64,000 bases of DNA from Pseudomonas sp. M30-35. Lineage in GTDB: Bacteria > Pseudomonadota > Gammaproteobacteria > Pseudomonadales > Pseudomonadaceae. The position numbers and the translations under genes are program-made. Location of the stretch: assembly GCF_002163625.1 (NCBI RefSeq), contig NZ_CP020892.1, forward strand, positions 4,402,001-4,466,000, given 5' to 3'. Shown piece by piece: positions 1-8,956 of the stretch (positions are counted from its first letter, which is position 1; the number at the start of each line of letters is the position of its first letter). The notes below the pieces were generated by a model. The model had not been told where the DNA came from. It saw only the letters and a program-made list of their open reading frames with translations, and made no database searches.

Positions 1-1
1 G

Positions 2-229
2 ATTTTAGAGAAAGTCGGCGAAGAATCAGTTGAAACCATCCTCGCCGCGAAGGATGCTGCCATCAGTGGCGATTGCAGCGACGTAATTTACGAAACAGCC
101 GATCTGTGGTTTCACAGCATGGTTATGCTTGCCGCCCTTGGGCAACACCCTCAAGCTGTGCTGGACGAATTGGATCGACGCTTTGGATTGTCTGGACACG
201 CAGAAAAAGCTGCACGTTCAGAGTCCTAA
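2..229 (+). CDS. hisE: Phosphoribosyl-ATP pyrophosphatase, 3' part
   Basis: The left edge of the window cuts this gene; the last 75 residues are visible and end in TAA at 227-229. HisE hydrolyses phosphoribosyl-ATP to phosphoribosyl-AMP, the second step of histidine synthesis, in the cytoplasm. The visible part begins [12 protein letters not shown], the metal-binding helix of the MazG/HisE fold, and continues with an acidic stretch ending [12 protein letters not shown], the second metal-binding helix. It lies directly before tatA, the usual Pseudomonas order (hisI-hisE-tatABC). Identity is secure; the start lies outside the window. Confidence 0.93.
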   Translation: MLEKVGEESVETILAAKDAAISGDCSDVIYETADLWFHSMVMLAALGQHPQAVLDELDRRFGLSGHAEKAARSES

Positions 230-255
230 ACCTTATTTAAATCGGAGTAAACATC

Positions 256-489
256 ATGGGTTTCGGTGGAATTAGCATTTGGCAGCTTCTGATTATCCTG
301 CTGATCGTAGTCATGTTGTTCGGCACCAAGCGCTTGAAAGGTGTCGGTTCTGACCTCGGCGATGCAATCAAAGGGTTCCGTAAGTCGATGGGCAATGAAG
401 ACGCGGACAAACCGCCGGTTGAGGACGAAAAAGGCCAGACCTTTGACGCTCAGGCGCGCAAGGTTGAAGACCCAACCAAGAAAGACTAA
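256..489 (+). CDS. tatA: Sec-independent translocase subunit TatA
   Basis: TatA oligomerises with TatBC to carry folded twin-arginine-signal proteins across the inner membrane. The 77-residue product has one N-terminal membrane helix (about residues 7-22, [14 protein letters not shown]), then the FGTKRL hinge and an amphipathic helix starting [17 protein letters not shown]. The acidic and basic tail is typical of the family. The start follows the GGAG-type ribosome site in the sequence cggagtaaacatc. It is the first gene of tatABC, 26 bp after hisE. TatE is a possible alternative name, but the order with tatB and tatC settles it as tatA. Confidence 0.95.
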   Translation: MGFGGISIWQLLIILLIVVMLFGTKRLKGVGSDLGDAIKGFRKSMGNEDADKPPVEDEKGQTFDAQARKVEDPTKKD

Positions 490-620
490 GTATTCTTTAG
501 TCAGCTCGCTTGATCCAAACGGCCCGCCCGGATGCCGCGCAGCACTAATGCGTAGCATCTGCTGGCTGCTCACCCGCTCTCCAGCAGGTCCTGTGTTACA
601 GGTCCAAAGAGTCAGCTCTC

Positions 621-1079
621 ATGTTTGATATCGGTTTCACTGAACTGCTTTTGTGCGGACTTGTTGCACTGGTCGTGCTCGGCCCCGAGCGTTTGCCGGG
701 CGCAGTACGTACAGCGGGCTTATGGATTGGCCGGATCAAACGCAGCTTCAACGCAATCAAAGCTGATGTTGAGCGCGAAATTGGCGCGGATGAAATTCGT
801 CGCCAATTACACAATGAGCAGATTCTCGAGCTTGAGCGCGAAATGAAGGCGATGAAGAACGACATTCTCGCCCCAGGCAAAAGCTCAACTAAACCCACCG
901 CCGAAACACCGCAAACGGCCACTGCCGTTGAGCCAAGCGACGCGGCTCCAGCACCCTTTGGCGAGACCCCGAGCGCAGCGCCCGAGCCAAGTTCGCCGAG
1001 TGAACCCTTGCCCGCAGCCACTCCCTCAGCCACAGAGCCCAGCACTGCTGCCAGCCAGGATAAAGCCCAACAACCATGA
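621..1079 (+). CDS. tatB: Sec-independent translocase subunit TatB
   Basis: TatB forms the receptor for twin-arginine signal peptides together with TatC. The protein opens with [20 protein letters not shown], a single membrane helix carrying the conserved early Glu. The hinge [13 protein letters not shown], a long charged amphipathic helix and a Pro/Ala/Ser/Thr-rich tail from about residue 90 follow. Length 152 is normal for Pseudomonas. It lies 131 bp after tatA, and its stop overlaps the tatC start by 4 bp (ATGA), so TatB and TatC synthesis is likely coupled. Confidence 0.95.
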   Translation: MFDIGFTELLLCGLVALVVLGPERLPGAVRTAGLWIGRIKRSFNAIKADVEREIGADEIRRQLHNEQILELEREMKAMKNDILAPGKSSTKPTAETPQTATAVEPSDAAPAPFGETPSAAPEPSSPSEPLPAATPSATEPSTAASQDKAQQP

Positions 1080-1882
1080 GCCGATTACCTGATCAAGACG
1101 ATGAGATGCCACTCGTCTCGCACCTGACCGAACTGCGCACTCGCCTCCTGCGCTGCGTGGTTGCGATATTCATCCTTTTCGCTGGACTGTTTTACTTCTC
1201 GCAAGATATCTACGCGCTGGTGGCCGCACCGCTGCGCACCTACTTACCAGTTGGCGCGACGATGATCGCAACTGGGGTGGCGTCGCCGTTCCTGACACCG
1301 TTCAAGCTGACCCTGATGGTCGCACTGTTCCTCGCGATCCCGGTGATCCTGCATCAGATTTGGGGCTTTATTGCGCCCGGTCTGTACAAGCACGAAAAAC
1401 GCATTGCTGTGCCGTTGCTGATTTCCAGCATCTTACTGTTCTACGGCGGTATGGCGTTCGCCTACTTCGTGGTCTTCCCGATCATGTTTGGCTTCTTCGC
1501 CAGCGTCACCCCGGAAGGGGTCGAGATGATGACGGACATAGGCCAGTACCTCGACTTTGTATTGACCCTGTTCTTCGCTTTCGGCGTAGCCTTCGAGATT
1601 CCGGTCGCGACCTTCCTGCTGATCTGGGTTGGCATTGTTGATGTGCCGACCCTGCGCAAAGGGCGGCCCTATGTGGTGGTCGGCTGCTTTGCTATCGGCA
1701 TGGTTCTGACGCCGCCCGACATTTTCTCGCAAACCTTGCTCGCCGTGCCCATGTGGATGCTGTTTGAAGCAGGCCTGCTCTGCGGCGCGATGGTTAAGCG
1801 CCGCGGGGAACAAGAAGCCGAAGAACAAGCCCCCAGCGAAGCAAACGATGAAGCGGACCAGCCGCCTGCTACCAAACCGTGA
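1076..1882 (+). CDS. tatC: Sec-independent translocase subunit TatC
   Basis: TatC is the multi-spanning core of the Tat translocon and binds the twin-arginine motif. The 268-residue product shows the N-terminal signature [15 protein letters not shown], six hydrophobic segments, and the conserved FPIMFGFF and ARKGRPY-type (here LRKGRPY) regions, with a final PP(D)IFSQ loop. The charged tail after residue 240 ([17 protein letters not shown]) is normal for Pseudomonas. The stop overlaps the start of rsmE by 4 bp, so rsmE is probably in the same transcript. Confidence 0.96.
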   Translation: MSRLPDQDDEMPLVSHLTELRTRLLRCVVAIFILFAGLFYFSQDIYALVAAPLRTYLPVGATMIATGVASPFLTPFKLTLMVALFLAIPVILHQIWGFIAPGLYKHEKRIAVPLLISSILLFYGGMAFAYFVVFPIMFGFFASVTPEGVEMMTDIGQYLDFVLTLFFAFGVAFEIPVATFLLIWVGIVDVPTLRKGRPYVVVGCFAIGMVLTPPDIFSQTLLAVPMWMLFEAGLLCGAMVKRRGEQEAEEQAPSEANDEADQPPATKP

Positions 1883-2586
1883 ACCTGCTGCTACTCGAAG
1901 ACAGCGATTGTATTAGCGCCGACCAGGCCATTCTCAGCGGCCGGCGACTCAAGCACATGCAGGAAGTGCATCGCGCCGAGGCCGGTGACACGCTGCGTGT
2001 GGGGCGCATCAATGGGCTGATGGGCAATGCCCAGATTCTGCAGATGGACACGCAGCAAGCGCATATCCAGTTCGAGCTTGATCAAGCGCCGCCAGCGAAG
2101 CTGCCACTGACGCTATTGCTCGCGCTACCCCGTCCGAAAATGTTGCGCCGTGTGCTACAAACCATCAGTTCCATGGGCGTTGCCCACGTAGTGCTACTCA
2201 ATAGCTACCGGGTTGAGAAAAGCTTTTGGCAGACGCCATTCCTGCAGCCAGAGGCGATTCGCGAGCAATTGATTTTAGGATTGGAACAAGCCCGCGATAC
2301 GGTGCTGCCTGAGATCCGCATCGAAAAACGCTTCAAACCCTTTGTCGAAGACCATCTGGTACAGATCGTTGGCGACAGCCTGGGGCTGGTCGGACACCCC
2401 GGTGATTACCCCGCGTGCCCACGGGCGGTGGAGCGCCCAGTCACCCTCGCGATTGGCCCTGAAGGCGGCTGGATTCCTTATGAGGTCGAAAAGCTGCATG
2501 AGGCAGGCCTTGCCCCGGTGCAGCTTGGCGAGCGTATCCTGCGCGTCGAGACAGCCGTTACCGCCCTGCTCGCTCGCCTCTTTTAA
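1879..2586 (+). CDS. rsmE: 16S rRNA m3U1498 methyltransferase RsmE
   Basis: RsmE is a SPOUT-class enzyme that N3-methylates U1498 of 16S rRNA using S-adenosylmethionine. The 235-residue protein has the N-terminal PUA-like segment ([17 protein letters not shown]) and the C-terminal knot with the cofactor motif [13 protein letters not shown] followed by [12 protein letters not shown], both diagnostic. It starts inside the tatC stop codon (ATGA). Its last 29 bp overlap the 3' end of the convergent HxlR gene. It is found after tatC in other Pseudomonas as well. Confidence 0.95.
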   Translation: MNLLLLEDSDCISADQAILSGRRLKHMQEVHRAEAGDTLRVGRINGLMGNAQILQMDTQQAHIQFELDQAPPAKLPLTLLLALPRPKMLRRVLQTISSMGVAHVVLLNSYRVEKSFWQTPFLQPEAIREQLILGLEQARDTVLPEIRIEKRFKPFVEDHLVQIVGDSLGLVGHPGDYPACPRAVERPVTLAIGPEGGWIPYEVEKLHEAGLAPVQLGERILRVETAVTALLARLF

Positions 2587-3097
2587 GGTTGAGAGACACT
2601 TCAGTCGCCAGCCTGCGCACTGACCAATGCGCAGGCAGCAGCTTGCCGCGATACTTTGGCGATTCCTCCAATTGCACGTCTTGCGCCCGCAACGGCTCAG
2701 CACAGTGCGAGCAGACCATCAGCCCGTGCATCTGCTCGCCGCAAGCAGTATGACGATGGCGAATTGGCGCTTCATCCTCCTCGCTCATGTGCACATCACC
2801 CCAATGCACCAGCGCCATAATCGCGGGATACAGATCGCGTCCTTTAGCTGTTAGCCGATATTCCTCGCGCACAGGCCGCTGTTGATAGGCCTGTTTGCTC
2901 AACACCTGCGCTTCAACCAGCTTCTTTAGACGATCAGACAATAGATGCCGCGTCACGCCAAGGCGCTGTTCAAAGTCGTCAAAACGGCGAATGCCCATAA
3001 AACATTCGCGCAGCACCAGCAACGTCCAGCGATCGCCGACTACCGATAAGGTGCGGGCCAAGGAGCATGGTTGTTGATCAAGTTCTTCCCAGCGCAT
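2558..3097 (-). CDS. HxlR-family winged-helix regulator with Cys cluster
   Basis: The 179-residue protein starts at 3097, where the good ribosome site GGAGG stands 6 bases upstream; longer in-frame starts lack one. Residues 9-100 form an HxlR winged helix: SLARTLSVVGDRWTLLVLRE, then RFDDFEQRLGVTRHLLSDRL and the wing EYRLTAKGRDLYP. The C-terminal part holds CGEQMHGLMVCSHC, which resembles a small zinc-binding knuckle seen in a subset of HxlR proteins. It diverges from a short-chain dehydrogenase gene, and two palindromes sit between them, so it probably represses that pair and itself. The ligand is unknown. It converges on rsmE with a 29-bp overlap. Confidence 0.88.
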   Translation of the reverse strand: MRWEELDQQPCSLARTLSVVGDRWTLLVLRECFMGIRRFDDFEQRLGVTRHLLSDRLKKLVEAQVLSKQAYQQRPVREEYRLTAKGRDLYPAIMALVHWGDVHMSEEDEAPIRHRHTACGEQMHGLMVCSHCAEPLRAQDVQLEESPKYRGKLLPAHWSVRRLATEVSLNLKRGERAGR

Positions 3098-3131
3098 GTA
3101 TTGCCTCCACCAATCCGTTACTAAGAATAGC

Positions 3132-3184
3132 TTGACAGGTTCCAAAATGGAACCGACTATCAAGGCAAGTTCCAAAACAGAACC
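3132..3184 (+). promoter_or_regulatory. SDR promoter with paired palindromic operators
   Basis: TTGACA at 3132-3137 is a perfect -35 box. The next 17 bases (3138-3154) are the palindrome GGTTCCAAAATGGAACC, exactly filling the spacer before a weak -10 (GACTAT, 3155-3160). A second, imperfect copy AGTTCCAAAACAGAACC lies at 3168-3184, with centres 30 bp apart, about three helical turns. The position between the divergent HxlR gene and the SDR gene fits an autoregulated repressor operator. Both half-sites read GTTCC/GGAAC. The boxes are seen directly; regulation is inferred. Confidence 0.75.
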
Positions 3185-3200
3185 CGAAGGCGGAATAACA

Positions 3201-3932
3201 ATGACAACTCAACGCAAAGCAGTTTTGGTGGTAGGCGCTGGCGACGCGACCGGTGGCGAGATCGCTAAACGGTTTGCCCGTGAGGGCTTCGTCACCTGCG
3301 TGGCCCGACGCAATGCTGAAAAGCTGCAGCCCTTGGTCGAGAGCATTGAGCAGGCTGGCGGCACTGCCCGGGCGTTTGGCTGTGACGCCCGGATTGAAGA
3401 ACAAGTGATTGAGATGTTCGCCACGATTGAGCGTGAAATAGGCCCGCTGCACGCGGTGATCTTCAACATCGGCGCCAACGTAAACTTCTCAATCACTGAA
3501 ACCACCGAACGCGTCTACCGCAAGGTCTGGGAGATGGCCACGCTAGCCGGTTTTTTAACCGGCCGTGAAGCAGCCAAAGTGATGCTGCCACGCGGACAAG
3601 GCACCATCATCTTCACTGGTGCGACGGCCTCTTTACGCGGCGGCAAAGGATTCTGTGCTTTCGCCGGGGCTAAGTTTGCTTTGCGTGCACTGGCTCAAAG
3701 CATGGCCCGCGAACTCGGACCGCAAGGTATCCATGTGGCCCACCCAATTATCGACGGCGCCATCGACACTGCATTTATTCGTGAGAATTTCCCGGAGCAC
3801 TACGCGCGCAAAGAGCAAGACGGCATTCTCAACCCCGAACACATCGCCGACAGCTACTGGCAATTGCATTGCCAACCGCGCGATAGCTGGACGCATGAGC
3901 TGGATTTACGGCCGTGGATGGAAACCTTTTAA
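3201..3932 (+). CDS. Short-chain dehydrogenase-like protein lacking the catalytic Tyr
   Basis: A 243-residue Rossmann-fold SDR protein. The start at 3201 is chosen because MTTQRKAVLVVGAG matches the family start; the longer in-frame opening would run through the operators. The nucleotide motif is GAGDATGGEIAKRF, and IGANVNFSI stands in for the NAG motif. In the active site the expected YxxxK reads FAGAK (CAFAGAKFALRAL), so the proton-donor Tyr is Phe while Lys is kept; Ser is at GATAS. It may still bind NAD(P) or act on a different substrate. It is followed 36 bp later by a DsbA-fold isomerase, probably co-transcribed, and is likely controlled by the divergent HxlR protein. Confidence 0.85.
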   Translation: MTTQRKAVLVVGAGDATGGEIAKRFAREGFVTCVARRNAEKLQPLVESIEQAGGTARAFGCDARIEEQVIEMFATIEREIGPLHAVIFNIGANVNFSITETTERVYRKVWEMATLAGFLTGREAAKVMLPRGQGTIIFTGATASLRGGKGFCAFAGAKFALRALAQSMARELGPQGIHVAHPIIDGAIDTAFIRENFPEHYARKEQDGILNPEHIADSYWQLHCQPRDSWTHELDLRPWMETF

Positions 3933-3968
3933 AGCCGCGCGCAACAGAAAAACAATAGGAGTTACCCG

Positions 3969-4583
3969 ATGAGTAAACAGGTTGAATTTTTCTTCGACTT
4001 TGGCAGCCCCGCGAGCTATCTAGCCTGGACCCAGTTACCGCAGATTGCAGCGCAAGCAGGTGCGCAAATTAACTGGCGGCCAATGTTACTGGGCGGCGTG
4101 TTCAAAGCCACTGGCAACAGTTCACCGATACAAGTGCCAGCCAAAGGTCGCTATATGCTGCAAGACCTCGGCCGCTTCGCTAAACGCTACGACGTCCCGC
4201 TGACGTTCAACCCAAACTTTCCGATCAACACCTTGACCTTGATGCGCGGTGCAGCCGGTTATTTGGAGGACGAGCGCTTTGAGCTGTATGTAAAAACCGT
4301 GTTTGAAGCGATGTGGGTGCAAAGAAAGGATCTTGCCGATCCGCAACAAATCGCACAGGCGTTGACCGCCGCAGGGTTCGACCCTGAAGAGTTCGTGCGA
4401 CTGGTAGCCGACGAAGCAGTCAAGGAACGCTTGAAAGCCAATACCGAGGAAGCCGTCAAACGCGGCGTATTTGGTGCACCGAGCTTTTTTGTTGGCGATG
4501 AATTGTACTTCGGTCAAGACCGCCTCGACTTTGTCGCCGAGGCGTTGGCGCGCGAGCCAATCGCGACACATAGCGGCTCGTGA
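3969..4583 (+). CDS. 2-hydroxychromene-2-carboxylate isomerase family protein
   Basis: A 204-residue thioredoxin-fold (DsbA/kappa-GST) protein. The N-terminus has FFFDFGSPASYLAW, in which the Ser after FDFG is the catalytic residue of HCCA isomerases rather than a CxxC pair. The cis-Pro loop is GVFGAPSFFVGDELYFGQDR. The family isomerises aromatic-degradation intermediates using glutathione, but most members outside naphthalene pathways have unknown substrates. The ribosome site is AGGAG, 8 bases before ATG. It forms an apparent two-gene operon with the SDR gene. No ring-cleavage genes are nearby, so an aromatic role is not supported by context. Confidence 0.85.
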   Translation: MSKQVEFFFDFGSPASYLAWTQLPQIAAQAGAQINWRPMLLGGVFKATGNSSPIQVPAKGRYMLQDLGRFAKRYDVPLTFNPNFPINTLTLMRGAAGYLEDERFELYVKTVFEAMWVQRKDLADPQQIAQALTAAGFDPEEFVRLVADEAVKERLKANTEEAVKRGVFGAPSFFVGDELYFGQDRLDFVAEALAREPIATHSGS

Positions 4584-4619
4584 TTGAGTTGAATTGCGCA
4601 GCGCAAAGGTATGGTCAGG

Positions 4620-4646
4620 CCGCCCTAGCTCAAGGGGTAAGGGCGG
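4620..4646. terminator. Inverted repeat between convergent genes
   Basis: CCGCCCT (4620-4626) pairs with AGGGCGG (4640-4646) across a 13-base loop. It lies between the convergent HCCA isomerase gene and the TRAP large permease gene. No clear T-tract follows on either strand, so a terminator role is only suggested by position. Confidence 0.3.
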
Positions 4647-4694
4647 TCATCTAGCTTGACCGCAGGCCAGTTCGCCACAGCAATAACCTTCACT

Positions 4695-6287
4695 TTACAA
4701 CAATGCAGTTACGAGAGATGGCCAGCATAGCAGCATCAGCAAAGCAAAAACCTGAATGGCAATGAAGGGCACGAAACTACGGAAAATTTGCTGCAGGGTA
4801 ATTCCTGCTGGAGCCACAGACTTCAGGAAAAAAGCAGCGGGACCAAAGGGTGGTGACAAGAAGCTGACCTGCATGTTCATGCAAAACAGCACACCGAACC
4901 ACACCGCAACATGCTGCGGATCTATGCCGCCAATCAAACCAATACCCTCGGCAGGTAGCTTCAGTACCACGGGCAGGAATACCGGCATAACCAACAGCAC
5001 GATACCAACCCAGTCCATCAGCGCGCCAAGCAGCAGAAAGATCAGCATCATCACCAGAATCACACCCATGGGTGACAGCGAAAGATCAACGATGCTACTG
5101 GCAATAAAGGCCGGTCCACCGGCAATGGTATAAGCCCCAGCCAAGGTTGTTGCACCTATTGTTACCCACAAGATGCTCCCGGTGGCACGAATGGTCCGCA
5201 TCAGACTGTCCCATACATGCTCCCAAGTCAGGCTGCGACGGATAATCCCCAGCAGCAGGACGGCCACAACGCCCATGCAGGCTGCCTCGGTAATACCGGT
5301 GATGCCACCATATATAGAACCCAGCACCACTCCAATGACAACCATTGGCGCGACCAGCCCGCTCCCCATTTTCCATGCCAAACGCTGTCGCTCTGCACCC
5401 ATAACAAAGCGCGACAGCAACCACGACAATAGCAACAGACCAGCGGCCACAATAGTTCCGCGAGTGAGTCCTGACAGCAAAGCGGCATCGACACCGGTCG
5501 TGACACTACGCCTCGTGGCCCAGCCCAGGGCACGCCACAGCAAAAACAACCCGCTCACTACTGTGGTGAGTTTTAACAAAAAGGTCAGGAACAGCAGCCC
5601 CGTTTCTCGTCCCGGTATAGTGTCGGCAGTCACTTCCGGGAGTGGTGCCTCCTCTGGCCGCAGGCGAGTACGCACGAGGATATAAACAATGTACAGGCCC
5701 GCCAGCAAAAAACCCGGCAGAAAACTCGCAGTAAACAGCGCCTTGATTGAGGTTTCGGTGACCAGTCCATACATGATTAGGACGATTGAAGGCGGGATCA
5801 TGGTACCGAGTGAACCACCAGCACAAATGGTTCCCACTGCAAGGTTCTGGTTATAACCAAGGCGCAGCATTTGCGGTAAGGCAATCAGCCCTAACAGCAC
5901 GATCTCGCCACCGATAATACCTGACATAGCCGCCATAATGACGGCCATGATGCAGGTCACAACAGCAATCCCGCCACGTGTTCGGCTGAGCCATGCGTTC
6001 AATGAGCTGTACATTTCCGAGGCAATTCCGGTTCGCTCAAACAGGTTCGCCATGAATATGAACAGGGGGATCGATATCAATACATAGTCTGTTAACAAGC
6101 CATAAATACGCTGACTCAGAATGTTCAGCGGACCACTGCCAAAATGCATAAAGACGCTGTCACCGAACTTGAGAAACAGCACCAGTACAGCCAGTGAGGC
6201 TGATGCAAAACCCAGTGGCATACCAATGGCCAACAGAATAAATATACCTGCCAGCAAAATCAGGGAAATCGTCTGGATATCCAACAT
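4695..6287 (-). CDS. TRAP transporter large permease (DctM-like), enlarged
   Basis: The 530-residue inner-membrane protein is the large, ion-coupled subunit of a tripartite ATP-independent periplasmic transporter. Family features are GMPLGFASASLAVLVL near the N-terminus, MSGIIGGEIVLLGLIALP, GGSLGTMIPPSIVLIMYGL, GGITGITEAACMGVVAVL and the C-terminal SPPFGPAAFFLKSVAP. It is about 100 residues longer than a standard DctM because a segment at roughly residues 205-300, with two extra hydrophobic helices, sits in the middle. It lies 3 bp after the small permease gene and is clearly co-transcribed with it. The substrate is probably an organic acid or sugar acid, judged from the neighbouring dehydratase; this is inference. 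Confidence 0.92.
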   Translation of the reverse strand: MLDIQTISLILLAGIFILLAIGMPLGFASASLAVLVLFLKFGDSVFMHFGSGPLNILSQRIYGLLTDYVLISIPLFIFMANLFERTGIASEMYSSLNAWLSRTRGGIAVVTCIMAVIMAAMSGIIGGEIVLLGLIALPQMLRLGYNQNLAVGTICAGGSLGTMIPPSIVLIMYGLVTETSIKALFTASFLPGFLLAGLYIVYILVRTRLRPEEAPLPEVTADTIPGRETGLLFLTFLLKLTTVVSGLFLLWRALGWATRRSVTTGVDAALLSGLTRGTIVAAGLLLLSWLLSRFVMGAERQRLAWKMGSGLVAPMVVIGVVLGSIYGGITGITEAACMGVVAVLLLGIIRRSLTWEHVWDSLMRTIRATGSILWVTIGATTLAGAYTIAGGPAFIASSIVDLSLSPMGVILVMMLIFLLLGALMDWVGIVLLVMPVFLPVVLKLPAEGIGLIGGIDPQHVAVWFGVLFCMNMQVSFLSPPFGPAAFFLKSVAPAGITLQQIFRSFVPFIAIQVFALLMLLCWPSLVTALL

Positions 6288-6290
6288 ACG

Positions 6291-7028
6291 CTATCTCTCC
6301 AGGCTCTGGTTGCTATCAACAGCACGGCCAGGACCCGGTGCATTCCAGTCAACCACAAGGTTGATAAATGACTGAACTGCAATCAGCACAATAATGAGCG
6401 CAAGCAAAGGCAATAGTGTTGCGGGAATCGGTGGATTGAAGCTGGTACCGAAGCGTTCCCAGTTGGAGAGTTTGCGTTGCACGTCGTTAAAACATCCCCA
6501 GACAAATGCACTGGCAAATAACCCCAAGCACAGACTGCTCACGATGTCACAGCACCTGCGCAACGATGGACGCAAGGCGCTGTGCAGGATGTCAATACGG
6601 ATATGAATTCGCTGTTGCTGAGCGTAGAAGCCCACCAGTAGAAACACCAACCCAGCGATCCACAGGGACAACTCATTGGCCCATAAAGTAGGTGCGGCAA
6701 AGATATAACGCACTACCACTTCATATGCCATGACCACAGCCAGAGTCATGATAAGAACCATCGAGATCCTGCCAGCAAACAGGCCGATACGATCAAACCA
6801 AGTCTGCACAGGTAACTCGCCCTCGATCGGGGTAACGAACAGCACCCCAAGTACAAAACCAAGACAGGCTAAAATAAGAACTGAAACGTCAAACCAACCT
6901 GCAGCTTGATATGTATTACCAAGCCCTAGTCCTGCAAGGTTGAACAGAAGCAGGTAACTGGGAAAATTCCAGACACAATAGCTGGCTGCAGAAACAAAAC
7001 TCAATGGCCAGAAAACAGCATTGAACAC
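6291..7028 (-). CDS. TRAP transporter small permease (DctQ-like) with extra N-terminal helices
   Basis: The start is set at GTG 7026-7028, which has the strong ribosome site AAGGAG 6 bases upstream; the upstream in-frame extension lacks hydrophobic or conserved sequence. The 245-residue product is longer than a usual DctQ (160-200). Residues 1-75 add two or three hydrophobic segments. The DctQ core follows: ISMVLIMTLAVVMAYEVVVR, LWANELSLWIAGLVFLLVG and RIHIRIDIL, which are typical helix and loop signatures. It pairs with the large permease downstream and the binding protein encoded at 8957. Confidence 0.88.
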   Translation of the reverse strand: MFNAVFWPLSFVSAASYCVWNFPSYLLLFNLAGLGLGNTYQAAGWFDVSVLILACLGFVLGVLFVTPIEGELPVQTWFDRIGLFAGRISMVLIMTLAVVMAYEVVVRYIFAAPTLWANELSLWIAGLVFLLVGFYAQQQRIHIRIDILHSALRPSLRRCCDIVSSLCLGLFASAFVWGCFNDVQRKLSNWERFGTSFNPPIPATLLPLLALIIVLIAVQSFINLVVDWNAPGPGRAVDSNQSLER

Positions 7029-7289
7029 GGGCAACTCCTTGTCATTTTTATAATTAGCGTCGCGCTTAACGGTGCCATTTGGCCCATACAGGATTACCCC
7101 GAACCAGCACACCACCTTGTTAGCGCATACATATCCACTGCACAGACCACTCCTTACTTCCGTTCCTTGTTTAAGCAAAGAGCGGCGCCACAATCCGCAA
7201 ATACCAGTAGTCGTACCAAAGCATGATTAATCAGGTACCCATTGGCTGACCTTGTCCCTTTAGGCGTACGCTGGTACGCAAATGGATTG

Positions 7290-7937
7290 CTAGAATTTCC
7301 CGTAGCGCAGGTAGGCTTGTTGCGGATCAGTGCCATCCATAATTGCTGTTCGCACTTTGTTCTCGGTCTGCATCGCAGCTACCGAAGCCTCGGTAACCTG
7401 TGCAATCTGGTTTTTTGGCACGCGTACCAAACCATCAACATCACCAAGCAGGTAATCACCAGGCTGTATCGTCACATCACCGATAATTACTGGGACATCA
7501 AAGCCTGCTGGTAACCAACGGCCAACCACATCGCGAGGGGTGTGGAATCGGCGCCAGACCTGAAATTCGATCTTCTCCAGAAAACTGCTATCGCGAATCC
7601 CGCCATCGATCACGCACCCCAGAACGCCGTTTTTCTGCAACGTCTCGGCGGAAAGTTCACCCATATGGGACACCTCATTGTCATTCGGTTGAGACACCCA
7701 AATGTGTCCCGGCTTTGCTTTGGATAGCAAACCGGTCCATTGCAGCAAGGTCTCATGCGCATCGGCGGTTTCATCAACCCGCCCCTCGATCGTGAAGACT
7801 GGCCCACACAGAACCTGGCCTTTAATCAACGGACGCAAGGTACGCGGTAAAGTGAAATTTCGCAGTCCCATCGCACGCATCACATCGTGCACAACTCCCG
7901 TGTAGCAAGTCGCCAATTGTTTTGTGTAGTGCTCCAT
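7290..7937 (-). CDS. RraA-like protein / putative HMG-type aldolase
   Basis: A 215-residue member of the RraA/demethylmenaquinone-methyltransferase-like fold. The diagnostic segments are GELSAETLQKNG, GCVIDGGIRDSS and GDYLLGDVDGLVRVP. Members are either RNase E regulators or divalent-metal class II aldolases that split 4-hydroxy-4-methyl-2-oxoglutarate-like acids. The GxxRD motif and the placement in a TRAP/dehydratase cluster favour an aldolase or decarboxylase role in sugar-acid or keto-acid catabolism. The ribosome site is GAGGGG before ATG. It is divergent from the iclR gene and is read toward the TRAP permeases, 261 bp from the small permease start. Confidence 0.85.
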   Translation of the reverse strand: MEHYTKQLATCYTGVVHDVMRAMGLRNFTLPRTLRPLIKGQVLCGPVFTIEGRVDETADAHETLLQWTGLLSKAKPGHIWVSQPNDNEVSHMGELSAETLQKNGVLGCVIDGGIRDSSFLEKIEFQVWRRFHTPRDVVGRWLPAGFDVPVIIGDVTIQPGDYLLGDVDGLVRVPKNQIAQVTEASVAAMQTENKVRTAIMDGTDPQQAYLRYGKF

Positions 7938-8088
7938 ATGCCCCTCTTTAGCTCTGCCTCCGGCTCTAAGCCGATCTGTATTTTTTATAACACCTATTTT
8001 TTATTTACGAAATCTTTTTTCACCAGTAAGATAATTTGCTAATACGAATTGCACCTGTCCAGCTCAAGGATTGCGTTAGGAGCAACTG

Positions 8089-8901
8089 ATGACTGAGAAA
8101 AAACCGCAGCAAGAAAAACCCAAAACCGACCGCTATTCAGCTCCCGCGCTGGATAAGGGTCTCGACATTATTGAATTGCTAGCGGTGTCTGACGGCCCAA
8201 TTAGTCAAACCGAAATAGCGAGGACCTTGGGCAGGGGCGTTAACGAGATTTACCGCATGCTCGACACCCTGGTTCGGCGCCGATACATCGTCACGACGGG
8301 CTCAGGAGATCGTTATCAGCTCAGTTTAAAAATGCTGACGCTGGTCAATGCCTATCCACCCATGCAGCGGTTAAAGACAATTGCCGAGCCGATCATGCGC
8401 AGTTTCGCGCGCGAGGCTTATCAATCATGTCATCTGGCGGTGTGGGATGACGGCAATGTCGTGGTCGAAAACCCTGTCATATCACCGGGGGTCTGGCAGT
8501 GGTCGCTGCGCAATGGCGCACATATTGGGCTGTACAACAGTGGCTCGGGCAAAGTGCTCGCGGCGTTTCAGCCCGAGGATGTTCAGCGGCAAATGATCGA
8601 AAAGTACTGCTTAGTGGCTGGGGAGCAGCCACTCGCCACGGATGAGTTTCTGGCCAAGCTTGAGGTAATCAGGCGCCAGGGGTTTGTCCGGGAAGCCAGT
8701 ATTACCGCCGAGGGAATTGTGAACATGAGCTATCCAATCCTGGACTTTTCTGGCCGGGTGATTTGCAGTCTTACCTGCCCCTTCGTCAGGCATATCGATA
8801 CCACCGACGCCCCCGATGAAGACCATGTATTCGCCCTGTTTACTCGCGCTGCACAAGCGCTCACCGACCAACTAATTGGAGAACGATCCGCTTCTGAGTG
8901 A
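8089..8901 (+). CDS. IclR-family transcriptional regulator
   Basis: The 270-residue protein has an N-terminal winged helix (PALDKGLDIIELLAVSD, then QTEIARTLGRGVNEIYRMLD) and the C-terminal effector-binding GAF-like domain with ITAEGIVNMSYPILDFSG. The IclR family usually controls an adjacent catabolic operon in response to a pathway acid. It sits between the divergent rraA/TRAP permease genes and the downstream binding protein and enolase-superfamily gene, so it is the likely regulator of both arms. The ribosome site AGGAG precedes ATG by 7 bases. I could not define its operator in the 151-bp gap. Confidence 0.92.
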   Translation: MTEKKPQQEKPKTDRYSAPALDKGLDIIELLAVSDGPISQTEIARTLGRGVNEIYRMLDTLVRRRYIVTTGSGDRYQLSLKMLTLVNAYPPMQRLKTIAEPIMRSFAREAYQSCHLAVWDDGNVVVENPVISPGVWQWSLRNGAHIGLYNSGSGKVLAAFQPEDVQRQMIEKYCLVAGEQPLATDEFLAKLEVIRRQGFVREASITAEGIVNMSYPILDFSGRVICSLTCPFVRHIDTTDAPDEDHVFALFTRAAQALTDQLIGERSASE

Positions 8902-8956
8902 AGGAGCGTGTCAGTCAACATACCCGACTAACAACAAAAACGAAGCCGGAGTACCT

